Shown here one piece after another: positions 48,274-59,488 of a stretch of 64,000 nt of DNA. Under the pieces are notes generated by a model. That model was not told the DNA's origin. It ran no database searches and was given only the letters and a program-made list of their open reading frames with translations. The translations under genes were made by a program, and so were the position numbers. Every line of letters starts with the position of its first letter. The first letter of the stretch is position 1. This DNA is from Deinococcus arcticus (lineage in GTDB: Bacteria; Deinococcota; Deinococci; Deinococcales; Deinococcaceae), in assembly GCF_003028415.1 (NCBI RefSeq), contig NZ_PYSV01000003.1, forward strand, positions 186,001-250,000. Direction: 5' to 3'.

Positions 48274-49095
48274 TCAATCGTGGCCACTCTGTGCTGACGG
48301 CGGATGAGCTGCTGCCTCGCCCGCCCACAGGCCCTGCCGTTTCAGGGCGGCCACCAGATGCGCCTCGCGGCCTTCCATGCTGCCCCCGGCCCCAAAGTAG
48401 GCGCCCAGCAGCCGCGCCCAGTCCCCGGGGCGGTCGCCGCGCGCGGCAATGGGGTTCATGACGGCCACGGCGGCCCTCAGCTCTTCTTCGGTGCCGTCGC
48501 GGTACTCGTCGGTGTGAACCACCAGGGGGCGCGGCACCCGGGGACGCTGGGGCGGCGTTTCGGCCGGGCGGCCCACGGTCAGGCCCGCAAAGGGCAGCAC
48601 CCCGGGCGGCAGCTTCAGCAGGTCCAGAATGCCGCCTAAGCCGTTCAGTACGCCCCCAATCCAGCAGCCCTGGTAACCCAGCAGCTCGGCGGCGGTCAGC
48701 AGGTTGGTGCCGGCCATCACAGCGTCCCCAAGACCGAAATGCACGGCGATGGCCGGCCAGTGACCGGGCGCGCGGCCACTGGCCGCCAGCACCTGGGCGG
48801 TGCGCCGCACATCTGCGCACACCACGAACGCCTCGCTGGCCGTGGCCATGTGCGCGTTCGTGGTCAGTTCGGCCATGCGGGCGCGCACGGCCGGGCGGGT
48901 GAGGCGAATCAGGGAATACAGCTGGGCGGTGGCGTCGGTGGGGGCCCGCTGCGCGGCGTGCAGCAGAACGTCCAGATGCCCGGGCGGCAGGGGCAGCGGC
49001 GAGCCGTCCGGCTGCGTTTCATACTGCCGGACCGTGCGGTGGGCATCGTAAAACGCCGTGACCTGCGGCGGGGTCAGGGGGTGGGGTGCACTCAT
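48274..49095 (-). CDS. Nitroreductase-family FMN oxidoreductase
   Basis: A 273-residue protein. It has YDAHRTVRQYE at residues 16-26 (FMN phosphate-binding R-T/S-R motif), LHAAQRAPTDATAQLYSLI near 46, DAVMAGTNLLTAAELLGYQGCWIG (family hallmark) near 122 and GLTVGRPAETPPQRPRVP near 172. Likely reduces quinones, nitroaromatics or a flavin-linked substrate; physiological substrate unknown. TATCCT is 7 nt before the ATG. Confidence 0.88.
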   Translation of the reverse strand: MSAPHPLTPPQVTAFYDAHRTVRQYETQPDGSPLPLPPGHLDVLLHAAQRAPTDATAQLYSLIRLTRPAVRARMAELTTNAHMATASEAFVVCADVRRTAQVLAASGRAPGHWPAIAVHFGLGDAVMAGTNLLTAAELLGYQGCWIGGVLNGLGGILDLLKLPPGVLPFAGLTVGRPAETPPQRPRVPRPLVVHTDEYRDGTEEELRAAVAVMNPIAARGDRPGDWARLLGAYFGAGGSMEGREAHLVAALKRQGLWAGEAAAHPPSAQSGHD

Positions 49096-49158
49096 GGCGG
49101 CCAGGATAGCCCCGGTGGCCCAGCGGCGCGCGGAAGCGGAACAAGGCGCGCGCGGGCC

Positions 49159-50151
49159 TCAGCCCGGCTGATCCTCATGCCCCTGAGCGCCGCCAGGAGG
49201 GTGATCGCGCCGGGGCCACGCGCGGCTGGGGTGACGCCGGCCGTCCGGGGTGACCACCAGGGCCGCGCAGCCGGGCGTGCTGTCCACCAGGGCCAGACCG
49301 CCCCGGACATCCAGCACGCTCAGAATCGTGGCCAGGGCCTCGGCGGCGGCGCATTCGGGGGCCAGGACCACCACGCCGGGCGCCGGCGCTGCCGGGCAGC
49401 CGGTACGTGGGTTGACCAGGGGTGCGCTTCCCGGCGCTGGGGCAGGGCGCTGGGCCAGGGCGCCGCGCCGCACGCGCACGCGGGCCAGCCAGGGGGCGTT
49501 GTCCCTGGCAGTGAAGGGGTCGGCCACGGTGACCGTCACAGACCCGGGGCCCACCACCCGCAGGGCCCCGCCTGCCCGCACCTGCACCCAGCGCACCCCT
49601 GCCGCGCGCGAGGCCACGGCGGCGGCCCGGTCCACCATGTACCCGCGGGCCAGCGGGCCCAGGCCCAGCGGCCCACGGGCATGCAGAACGGCGCAGCCAT
49701 CGGCCTGCAGGGTCCAGGGCGCGCCCTGGACCGCGCTGACCAGCCGCTGCAACTCCTGCGGCGCGGGCGGGCGGCCGGTGCGCTCGGCCTGGGCCCACAG
49801 CAGCCCCAGGGCCTCGGCGCCCGGGTGCAGCGCGCCCCCGCTGCGCAGCCGCCAGTGGTCAGCCAGGCGCAGCACCGCCGTCAGGTCCAGGCTCAGGGGG
49901 GTGGGCGCCGAGCTGGCCTGCCGCAGCCAGCGCCGCCACTCACTGTGTGGATCCTGGGCCCCCAGCACTCGCCCCAGCCGCTCCAGTTCGTTGAGGGCGT
50001 CGTGTTCGGCCTGCTGCGCCTGGGCCCGGGTGGCCGCCACAATCTGCAGGTCCAGGCGCCCTTCCAGGAGCCGCTCATAGCTGCCGCGCAGCTGGAAGGG
50101 CGGCCGCCCACCCAGGCGCCGCGCCGCGCCCAGCACGCTGATGAGGGTCAC
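49159..50151 (-). CDS. ApbE-like FAD:protein FMN transferase family protein
   Basis: A 330-residue protein with ApbE features: LSLDLTAVLRLADHWRLRSGGALHPGAEALG, GPLGLGPLARGYMVDRAAAVA (canonical GAIAKGYAVD), LVNPRTG (canonical DPRTG), and APECAAAEALATILSVL. The Lys in GxxAKG is Arg here (LARG), and the metal Asp of AD in the last motif appears as AAEALAT, so activity is not assured. No lipobox: cytosolic. Start is GTG 50151, with CACAAT 7 nt upstream. Confidence 0.72.
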   Translation of the reverse strand: MTLISVLGAARRLGGRPPFQLRGSYERLLEGRLDLQIVAATRAQAQQAEHDALNELERLGRVLGAQDPHSEWRRWLRQASSAPTPLSLDLTAVLRLADHWRLRSGGALHPGAEALGLLWAQAERTGRPPAPQELQRLVSAVQGAPWTLQADGCAVLHARGPLGLGPLARGYMVDRAAAVASRAAGVRWVQVRAGGALRVVGPGSVTVTVADPFTARDNAPWLARVRVRRGALAQRPAPAPGSAPLVNPRTGCPAAPAPGVVVLAPECAAAEALATILSVLDVRGGLALVDSTPGCAALVVTPDGRRHPSRAWPRRDHPPGGAQGHEDQPG

Positions 50152-50304
50152 GCCCTGTATTGTGCGCCCCCAGAGCCGCCCGGCGCGAGAGCAGGCACGC
50201 GAGCCTGTCCAGAAGAGCCGCGCGGGGAGGCCCGAACAGCGGCGCTCTGAAGCGGCTGTAGGGGCGCCCCCAGCCGCACTCCGGGGCCCGCTGACCTGGC
50301 GCCC

Positions 50305-50583
50305 TCAGCCCCCCGGCTGCCGGCTCAGCTGCCCGAACAGCAGCGCCAGAATCAGCAGGTCCAGCGCCCACCCCACCGGGCGGCGCAGGCGTTCGTCGCG
50401 CCGGGCGCGCAGCACCTGCACCCCCAGCCGTACCAGCAGCACCCCGCCCACCAGCACCGGGCTGGGCAGCGCCCCGCCGCTCAGCAGCGGCCACAGCAGC
50501 AGCGCGGCCAGCACCAGCAGCAGCAGGAAACTCAGGCGGGTCAGGGCGTCGGGGGCAGCTGGGGCAGGCTCAGGCGAGGTCAC
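50305..50583 (-). CDS. Small membrane protein, 92 aa
   Basis: Residues 15-36 (LSFLLLLVLAALLLWPLL), 42-60 (VLVGGVLLVRLGVQVL) and 68-85 (GWALDLLILALLFGQL) are hydrophobic, with a basic RARRDERLRRP loop between helices 2 and 3. Family unknown. Start GTG 50583, preceded by TGTAAT at 6 nt. Confidence 0.65.
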   Translation of the reverse strand: MTSPEPAPAAPDALTRLSFLLLLVLAALLLWPLLSGGALPSPVLVGGVLLVRLGVQVLRARRDERLRRPVGWALDLLILALLFGQLSRQPGG

Positions 50584-50659
50584 GGCCCCATTACAGCAGC
50601 TTCCGCCGTTGACGCGGTGGGAGCAGCGCGGCGAGGCCAGCCCAGGGTGCGCGCCCGGT

Positions 50660-52294
50660 TCAGCCGGGCGGCCCCGCGTACACGCGCAGCTGGTTCTTGC
50701 CCGCGCGTTTGGCCTCGTACATGGCCTGATCGGCGGCGTGCAACAGGGCTTCCCGGTCCTGGGCCTGCGCCGGGTACAGGGCGCAGCCGCAGCTGGCCCC
50801 CACCTCCACCAGCTGTCCCCCCAGCCGCGCCGCGCCCTGCAGGGCGCCCAGCAGGCGCTCGCCCACCTGCACGGCCCCGGCCTCGTCCAGATGGCGCAGC
50901 ATCACCACGAATTCATCGCCAGACAACCGCGCCAGCAGGTCCGAATCGCGCACCCCGGCGCGCAGCCGCCGCGCCACCTCGCGCAGCAGCTCATCGCCGG
51001 CGGCGTGGCCCAGCGCGTCGTTCACGGCCTTGAAGCCGTCCAGGTCCAGAAACAGCAGGGCCAGCGGTTGAGCCCGGGCCAGCGCGTGGTCCACTTGCTC
51101 TAAAAACAGCGCGCGGTTGGGCAGGCCCGTCAGGGGGTCGTGCGTGGCCAGGGTGCGCGCGTGGCGCTCGGCCTGGCGCAGTTCGGCATTCAGCTGCTCC
51201 AGCTCGGCGCTGCGGCGGCGCTCCAGTTCGGCCTCGCGCTGCAGCAGCGACACCTTGGCCTGCACCGCCAGCACCTTGACCTTGCGGTCCAGGGTCTGGG
51301 CGTGCAGCGCCCGTTCCAGCGTCAGATACCGCTTGTGGTGGTGCAGCGCCGCTTCAAAGTCGCGCTCCAGTTCGTACCACTCGGCCAGTGCGGCGTGCAC
51401 CTCGCCCTCGCGGCCCTGCAGGCCCGCGCGCTGGGCCAGGCCCAGGGCCGTGTCCAGGTCGCGCCGCGCCGCCTGTGGGGCGCCCGCGTGGCGGTGCAGG
51501 CGGGCGCGGGCCATCAGGGTATAGGCTTCAAAATCCTTTTCCTGTCCGGCGCGGTGCAGGGCCAGCGCCTCTTCGCACAGCGGCCACGCGTCGTCCGGGC
51601 GGCCCAGGTCCAGCAGGGTCAGGGTGAGGTAGGTCAGGGCCACGGCCTCGGGCTGTCGCAAGCCCAGGGCGCGCAGCGTGGGCAGCGCCGCCTGCCCCAG
51701 ACTGTGGGCGCGGTCCAGCTGCCCCAGATGATAGTGGTCAATGGCGATATTCAGGTCGTTGATGGCGCCCTGCAGCGCGGGCATGCCGCCGCCTTCACCC
51801 GCCGCGTCCAGGGCCGCCAGCACCCCCGCCACCCGCTGGTGCAGCGCCAGCGCCTCCTCGTGGTCCTGCAGCTCCCAGGCCATCAGCGCCATGTTGGACA
51901 GCACCTTGGCTTCCAGCACCCGGTCACCGTGCACCTGCGCCCGCTCCAGGCCGCGCAGGGCGTGTTCCATGCCCTGTGGGTAGTGGCCCAGGCGAAAATA
52001 CGCCACGCTCAGGGCGTTGGCGTTGTTGCCCAGCAGTTCGGGAAACTGGGGGTCGGCCAGGGTCTGGGCCCGTTCCAGCGCCGCCAGGGCCGCCGGATAA
52101 TCGGCCAGATAGATGGCGCTGGCCCCCACCATCGTCAGGGCCAGCGCCTGCGCCCGGGTGTCGCCCAGCGCCTCGGCCAGCGCCAGGGCCTCGCGGGCCA
52201 GCGCCGCGCCCTGCACCGGGTCGCCCAGCTTGCGCTCCTCGGCCTCCACCAGCAGCCGGGCCAGCTGCTGGGCTTCCGGCCCCCTCTCGGTCAT
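50660..52294 (-). CDS. TPR-coiled coil-GGDEF diguanylate cyclase (paralogue)
   Basis: A 544-residue protein with the same layout as the protein at 32838-34469. TPR-like repeats cover residues 10-330 (AALAREALALAEALGDTRAQ and others), a coiled coil about 345-385 (ELERRRSAELEQLNAELRQ), and GGDEF 385-540 (HDPLTGLPNRALF; LFLDLDGFKAVNDALGHAAGD). The active site is SGDEF (near residue 468), an acceptable variant, and the I-site RDSD is five residues upstream. CACACT lies 5 nt before ATG 52294. Predicted to make c-di-GMP in response to TPR-mediated input. Confidence 0.9.
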   Translation of the reverse strand: MTERGPEAQQLARLLVEAEERKLGDPVQGAALAREALALAEALGDTRAQALALTMVGASAIYLADYPAALAALERAQTLADPQFPELLGNNANALSVAYFRLGHYPQGMEHALRGLERAQVHGDRVLEAKVLSNMALMAWELQDHEEALALHQRVAGVLAALDAAGEGGGMPALQGAINDLNIAIDHYHLGQLDRAHSLGQAALPTLRALGLRQPEAVALTYLTLTLLDLGRPDDAWPLCEEALALHRAGQEKDFEAYTLMARARLHRHAGAPQAARRDLDTALGLAQRAGLQGREGEVHAALAEWYELERDFEAALHHHKRYLTLERALHAQTLDRKVKVLAVQAKVSLLQREAELERRRSAELEQLNAELRQAERHARTLATHDPLTGLPNRALFLEQVDHALARAQPLALLFLDLDGFKAVNDALGHAAGDELLREVARRLRAGVRDSDLLARLSGDEFVVMLRHLDEAGAVQVGERLLGALQGAARLGGQLVEVGASCGCALYPAQAQDREALLHAADQAMYEAKRAGKNQLRVYAGPPG

Positions 52295-52378
52295 ACGGCA
52301 GTGTGGCAGGGCCCGTCTCTCGGGGCTGTCACGGCGCGCGCGGAAAAGACCTTCTGGAGCTGTGCCAGGTCGCTGGGC

Positions 52379-54280
<1,902 letters not shown>

Positions 54281-54400
54281 GGAGCAAAGTCTAGCGGCGC
54301 CCTGGGGCGGCCCGGCACAATCTGACGGGAAGGTAAAGACAGGGGGCGGGATGCGGTGGGGGGTGTGGTGAAGGTTGAGGGGGTAAGGGGGCCGCATGGG

Positions 54401-55018
54401 TCAGGGCCGCGTGATGACCTCGCCTGAGCGGGTGGTGACTGTCAGGATGGGCCGCGCAGGGTTCGACACATCAACGGCGCAGCTGGCAATGCTCCGGGGC
54501 GCCGTCATGTCAGGGTAATTTGCGAAGCAGTCGCCGCCTTTGGCCTTTCCGTTCAGACTCTCGGCGTACACCGTCATGTAAACGCCCATCACATAGGCGT
54601 TGATCCCAGCGCTCTGGGCTTCTTCACGGGCACTGAGAAGCCCTGGAATGACTGAGGTCACGAGCACCGTGAGCTGTAGCAAGAGCGACAACAGCAGATG
54701 AGCACCCACAATGCCCCACTTCATCCGGGGAGACAGCGCCTCCCGGGTCCACCCCTGCGCCCGCTCTTTGGCATACGTGTCGCGGTAGTGCATGAGCATG
54801 AACGCGATAGCGACGCAGGCCAGCACCTGCCCGGCGTTGCCCCAGTTGATGACGGCGAATCCAACCCCATACATTGTGGCCAACCAGGCCACATGCATGG
54901 GAAAGCGGTTGAGGTAGGTAAATCCAGCTCCTGGTGCAAGAAAGGTCAACAAGAGGCCCAACCAGTAGTGGGGAGGCTTGGGCGTCAACGTGGCCGCGAC
55001 TGAGGACACCGTGGTCAT
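54401..55018 (-). CDS. Four-helix membrane protein with pilin-like C-terminus
   Basis: A 205-residue protein. Hydrophobic segments are at about residues 18-33, 42-60, 63-78 and 104-124. The last is followed by SVIPGLLSAREEAQSAGINAYVMGVY, which resembles the first helix of type IV pilins, and a 60-residue globular tail with two Cys (GDCFANYP; IASCAVDV) as in pilin disulfide loops. Family not identified; could belong to pseudopilin-like membrane proteins. Upstream DNA (55025-55070) is unusually AT-rich with a plausible promoter (TTAAAG, 17 bp, CATAAT on the minus strand). Confidence 0.75.
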   Translation of the reverse strand: MTTVSSVAATLTPKPPHYWLGLLLTFLAPGAGFTYLNRFPMHVAWLATMYGVGFAVINWGNAGQVLACVAIAFMLMHYRDTYAKERAQGWTREALSPRMKWGIVGAHLLLSLLLQLTVLVTSVIPGLLSAREEAQSAGINAYVMGVYMTVYAESLNGKAKGGDCFANYPDMTAPRSIASCAVDVSNPARPILTVTTRSGEVITRP

Positions 55019-55177
55019 GAGATGAGATTATTATGGGCTTTCTTGCACAAATCTTTAATTATTTATTTGGCCAGCACGTCTGAGTGTGACCAGCCTCACG
55101 CCGATTTGCGCCATGTTCTAGCGGCTGGGGCGCGGCCCGGGATTCTCCCCCACCGCACCCGACCTCCTGCCTCCCGC

Positions 55178-56221
55178 TTACACCTTCACCAGCCAGCCCT
55201 CCGGCGCCGGGCGGTCCCCGAACTGAATGCCCGTCAGCTCGTCGTACAGGCGCCGGGTCACCGGGCCCACCTGGGTTTCGCTGTGGAATACGTGGAACCT
55301 GTCGCCGTGCTGAATGCCGCCGATGGGCGTGATCACGGCGGCCGTGCCACAGGCGCCCGCCTCGCTGTACTCGCCCAGGCGGTCAATGTACACGTCGCCT
55401 TCCACCACCTTCAGGCCCAGGCGGTGCTCGGCCAGGTGCAGCAGGCTGTACTTGGTGATGCTGGGCAGGATGCTGGGGGACTTGGGCGTCACGAAGGTCT
55501 GCCCGTCTTTGGTAATGGCGAAAAAGTTGGCGGCCCCCACCTCTTCAATCTTGGTGTGGGTGGCGGGGTCCAGGTAAATGGCGTCGGCGAAGTGGCGCTC
55601 TTTGGCCTCAAAGCCGGGCAGCAGACTGGCGGCGTAGTTGCCCCCCACCTTGGCCGCCCCGGTGCCGTGCGGCGCGGCGCGGTCGTAGCCGGAGGTGATG
55701 AAGTTGTGCGGGGTCAGGCCGCCCTTGAAGTAGGCCCCCACCGGAATGGCGAACACCCCGAACAGGAATTCCGGCGCCGAGCGCACGCCGATGTTGTCGC
55801 CCACGCCAATCACGTAGGGGCGCAGGTACAGCGCGCCGCCCGTGCCGTAGGGGGGAATCCAGTGGTCGTTGGCCCGGACCACCTGACGGCACGCGTCAAT
55901 AAACTGCTCGGTGCTCACCTCGGGCATCAGCACGCGGCGGCAGCTTTCTTGCATGCGCGCGGCGTTCTGGTCGGGGCGAAACAGGTTCACGCTGCCGTCG
56001 GCGGCGCGGTAGGCTTTCAGCCCTTCAAAGCATTGCTGCCCGTAGTGCAGGGCCGTAGAGCCCTCGCTGATGTGCAGCACGTTGTCCAGGGTCAGCTGGC
56101 CGCTGTCCCACTGTCCGCCGCGCCAGTGCGACAGGTAGCGTTCATCAGTGCGGATATAGCTGAAGCCCAGAGTGGACCAGTCGAGGTTCACCGGCGGACG
56201 GGGCGTGGCAGGCGTCGTCAT
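55178..56221 (-). CDS. ilvE: Branched-chain amino-acid aminotransferase
   Basis: A 347-residue fold-type IV PLP enzyme for Val/Leu/Ile transamination. HYGQQCFEGLKAYR is near residue 60, RPYVIGVGDNIGV near 140, GTGAAKVGGNYAASLLPG (PLP lysine in AAKVGGNYA) near 190 and GAANFFAI near 228. It belongs to the group II branched-chain type (about 350 residues). CACAAT lies 6 nt before ATG 56221. Confidence 0.94.
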   Translation of the reverse strand: MTTPATPRPPVNLDWSTLGFSYIRTDERYLSHWRGGQWDSGQLTLDNVLHISEGSTALHYGQQCFEGLKAYRAADGSVNLFRPDQNAARMQESCRRVLMPEVSTEQFIDACRQVVRANDHWIPPYGTGGALYLRPYVIGVGDNIGVRSAPEFLFGVFAIPVGAYFKGGLTPHNFITSGYDRAAPHGTGAAKVGGNYAASLLPGFEAKERHFADAIYLDPATHTKIEEVGAANFFAITKDGQTFVTPKSPSILPSITKYSLLHLAEHRLGLKVVEGDVYIDRLGEYSEAGACGTAAVITPIGGIQHGDRFHVFHSETQVGPVTRRLYDELTGIQFGDRPAPEGWLVKV

Positions 56222-56348
56222 GCCCCGATTGTGGACCACGGCGCCGGGACCGGTCCACCAGGAGCGGACAGCAGGAGGGCGGAACGTGGCTGGCCGCGCG
56301 AGGCGCCTCGGAACAGGCGACCAGGGCCGCCTGCCCCCAGCACACGCT

Positions 56349-56984
56349 TTACGCTTCGGCCTCCACCACATACCGCCGGAAGCGTTCCAGAATCGCCAGC
56401 CCCACCGCGCCGCTTTTTTCGGGGTGAAACTGTGTGGCATGCAGGTTGCCCTGGCTGAGGGCTGCCCAGAAGGGCACGCCGTATTCGGTCAGTGCCCCGG
56501 CGTCCACCTCCGTCTCTATGGGCACGTAATAGGAGTGCACAAAGTAGGCGTAGGCCGGGCAGGCCAGGTCGCGCAGCAGGGGGCTGTCGCCCACCTTGTC
56601 CAGCGAGTTCCAGCCCATCTGCGGCACCTTCAGGCCCGGCACGGCCTCGAACCGGCGCACGGTGCCGGGTACCAGCCCCAGCCCGCGCACCCCGGGCGCC
56701 TCCTCGGAGCCCGAGAGGAGCATCTGCATCCCCACGCAGATACCCAGCAGCGGCGTGCCGGCCTCTGCTGCGTCCAGCACCGGCTGGCGAAAGCCGCTCT
56801 CGTCGAACGCTTCCATCACCTGCCGGAAGTGGCCCTGGCCCGGCACCACCACCGCCCGCGCGCCGGGCACGTCGGCGGGGTCGGCGCTGACCTTCACGGT
56901 CATGCCGGCCCGCTCCAGCGCCTTGGCCGCACTGCGCACATTGCCCGCGCCGTAGTCCAGCAGCAGCACTTCCGGCGCGCTCAC
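56349..56984 (-). CDS. hisH: Imidazole glycerol phosphate synthase glutaminase subunit HisH
   Basis: A 211-residue glutamine amidotransferase supplying ammonia to HisF. It has DYGAGNVRSAAKALERAG at the N-terminus, the nucleophile in LLGICVGMQMLL (Cys near residue 79), and the His/Glu of the triad in HATQFHPEKSG near 190. Start GTG 56984 overlaps the hisB stop by 4 bp. Confidence 0.95.
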   Translation of the reverse strand: MSAPEVLLLDYGAGNVRSAAKALERAGMTVKVSADPADVPGARAVVVPGQGHFRQVMEAFDESGFRQPVLDAAEAGTPLLGICVGMQMLLSGSEEAPGVRGLGLVPGTVRRFEAVPGLKVPQMGWNSLDKVGDSPLLRDLACPAYAYFVHSYYVPIETEVDAGALTEYGVPFWAALSQGNLHATQFHPEKSGAVGLAILERFRRYVVEAEA

Positions 56985-57568
56985 AGGCTCCCCTTGGTGC
57001 TGGGCATGGCGCCGGAGGTCACGGCCACCGCGTCGCGCAGGGCGCGGGCCAGGGCTTTCATGATCGCCTCGATCACATGGTGCGCCTCGCGCCCGGCCAG
57101 CAGGCGCACGTGCAGCGTGACCCCGCCGTGGTTGCACAGGCCGCGCAGAAATTCGCGCAGGTGGTAGTGGCTCATGCCGCCCGCCGCGCCCCACACGTCC
57201 AGCGTTTCCGGCTCAAAGGCCAGGTGCGCCCGGCCGGAAAGGTCCACCACCACATGGGCCAGCGTTTCGTCCATGGGCACAAAGGCGCTGCCGTAGCGCT
57301 CAATGCCCTTGCGGTCGCCCAGCGCCTGGGTCAGCGCCTGCCCCAGCGTGATGCCAGCGTCTTCAATCAGGTGATGGGGCTCAATGTGCAGGTCGCCTGT
57401 GGCCTGCACATTCAGGCCCAGGCGGGCGTGGCGGGCCAGCGCGTCCAGCATGTGGTCAAAAAACCCGTGCCCGGTCTGGGGCGGGTCGTAGGCGGCAGAA
57501 TCAAGGTCCAGGCGAACGGTGATGTTCGTTTCGCTGGTCTGGCGGGTCACAGTGGCCGAGCGGCTCAT
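56981..57568 (-). CDS. hisB: Imidazoleglycerol-phosphate dehydratase HisB
   Basis: A 195-residue Mn-dependent enzyme removing water from imidazole glycerol phosphate. Metal ligands are visible in HGFFDHMLDALARH and HHLIEDAGITLGQAL, and again in GMSHYHLREFL, GREAHHVIEAIMKALARAL. Monofunctional (no phosphatase domain). TAGCAT lies 7 nt before ATG 57568: leaderless. Operon hisB-hisH, divergent from ddrA across 131 bp. Confidence 0.95.
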   Translation of the reverse strand: MSRSATVTRQTSETNITVRLDLDSAAYDPPQTGHGFFDHMLDALARHARLGLNVQATGDLHIEPHHLIEDAGITLGQALTQALGDRKGIERYGSAFVPMDETLAHVVVDLSGRAHLAFEPETLDVWGAAGGMSHYHLREFLRGLCNHGGVTLHVRLLAGREAHHVIEAIMKALARALRDAVAVTSGAMPSTKGSL

Positions 57569-57664
57569 GGGCTGCATGCTAGAGCGTTCGGGCGCCCCTG
57601 GACCGTGGCTTGTCGAGGGGGCAAGGTGAGCCCAGGCCCAGAACAACGCCCCAGCCATTCTGCC

Positions 57665-57696
57665 TTGACCGTAATTCTATTCTGTTATAAACTAAA
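57665..57696 (+). promoter_or_regulatory. ddrA promoter with an RDRM-like (DdrO) site
   Basis: -35 TTGACC (57665-57670), exactly 17 bp spacer, and -10 TAAACT (57688-57693) 6 nt before the ATG form the clearest promoter in the window. TTCTGTTATAAACTAAA (57680-57696) overlaps the -10. It matches 12 of 17 positions of the published-type palindrome TTATGTTATTGACATAA as I recall it, so repression by DdrO is plausible but the palindrome is degenerate. Confidence 0.6.
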
Positions 57697-57699
57697 TCC

Positions 57700-58298
<599 letters not shown>

Positions 58299-58302
<4 letters not shown>

Positions 58303-58412
58303 TCTGGCGCGGACGCAGCGGCGACCGCCCCGGCGCTGGCCAACTGCTGACCTTCACCCTTTCCTTGCTCCTGCTGATGCTCCTGGGCGGCACCCTGGCC
58401 CGCCTGCTCTGA
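58299..58412 (+). CDS. 37-aa membrane microprotein overlapping the ddrA stop
   Basis: ATG 58299 overlaps the ddrA TGA (58300-58302) as ATGA, the coupling geometry used by kdpA-kdpB and other true pairs here. The product has a basic start (MIWRGRSGDRPGAG) and one strong membrane helix (QLLTFTLSLLLLMLLGGTLA, residues 15-34) ending RLL. No other frame is open across it. It could be a membrane tether or signal for DNA damage. Its conservation downstream of ddrA in other species is unknown to me. Confidence 0.6.
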
Positions 58413-58495
58413 GTCCTGCCCCAGGCGGGATTTGCCCTTGCCTTGTCACCACCAGAGTACGCACAGTTCTCGGCAGCCACCCTTACGCTGGCCGC

Positions 58496-59287
58496 ATGAC
58501 CTGGAACCCCGAGGTGTATGACCAGTTCAAGGCCGCCCGCAGCGCCCCAGTGCAGGACCTGCACGCGCTGATTCCCGAGCGGCCCTACCGCCGCGTGGTG
58601 GACCTGGGCTGCGGCACGGGCGAGCACACGCTGGCCCTGGCCCGCCGCTTCCCAGGCGCGCAGGTGACGGGCCTGGACAGCAGCCCCGAGATGCTGGCGC
58701 GCGCCGCCCAGCACGGAGCGCCCAACCTCCACTTTGTGCCAGGAGACATCGCGGCGCTGTCCGGCACCTTTGAGCTGATTCACGCCAATGCTTCGCTCCA
58801 GTGGCTGCCCGACCACCCGGCGCTGCTCCCCAGGCTGTGGAGACACCTGACCCCGGGCGGCGTGCTGGCCGTGCAGGTGCCCGCCAACCACGACCACCCC
58901 AGCCACCGCCTGCTGAGCGAAACCGCCGCCGACTTTGCAGAGGAACTGGGCGGCTATACCCGCTTTGGCACCGCGCACGGCGCCTCGCCGGTTCTGAGCC
59001 CGGCCGCCTATGCCGAGCATCTGGACGCCCTGGGGGCCCATGACATCACGGCCCTGAGCAAGGTGTACCCGGTGGTGCTGGACGGCGCTGAAGGCCTGAT
59101 CGCCTGGACACGCGGCACGGCGCTGGTGCCCTACCTCTCGCGGCTGGATGACGCCACCGGGGCGCGCTTCCTGGCCGCTTACCGGGCAAGGTTGCAGGCC
59201 GCCTTTCCCGGCGAGCGGCTGTATTACGCCTTTACCCGGGTGCTGTTTGTGGCCAGCAAACCGGCAGAGTCAGGCCGGGCGCTCTGA
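58496..59287 (+). CDS. tam: Trans-aconitate 2-methyltransferase-like SAM methyltransferase
   Basis: A 263-residue class I methyltransferase. It has MTWNPEVYDQFKAARSAPV at the start (family pattern), SAM loop VVDLGCGTGEHTLALARRFP near residue 35, TGLDSSPEML near 62, ANASLQWLPDHPALL near 101 and LTPGGVLAVQVPAN near 118. Most similar to Tam, which methylates the aconitase inhibitor trans-aconitate. TACGCT lies 6 nt before the ATG. Confidence 0.88.
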   Translation: MTWNPEVYDQFKAARSAPVQDLHALIPERPYRRVVDLGCGTGEHTLALARRFPGAQVTGLDSSPEMLARAAQHGAPNLHFVPGDIAALSGTFELIHANASLQWLPDHPALLPRLWRHLTPGGVLAVQVPANHDHPSHRLLSETAADFAEELGGYTRFGTAHGASPVLSPAAYAEHLDALGAHDITALSKVYPVVLDGAEGLIAWTRGTALVPYLSRLDDATGARFLAAYRARLQAAFPGERLYYAFTRVLFVASKPAESGRAL

Positions 59288-59488
59288 AAGCCGGTGACCG
59301 CGCTCACGACCCAGCGCGCCTTCCGGGCGAACGGGTGGTGAACAGGACAGAGGGCCATCGCGGGCAGAACTGAAGGGCACTTGCCCAGCCCAAGGCATGG
59401 AACATGCGGCTCTTCTCAATGAGCCCACAGCCGGAGGTCATCCCTGCAGGTCAAAGCAGTCCCCTTGTAATGGGCACCCGCGCCCGCC

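Noticed and set aside
59288..59488. Possible tRNA or small RNA between tam and the secreted protein
   Set aside because: No cloverleaf or T-loop consensus; only a 5-bp hairpin is visible.
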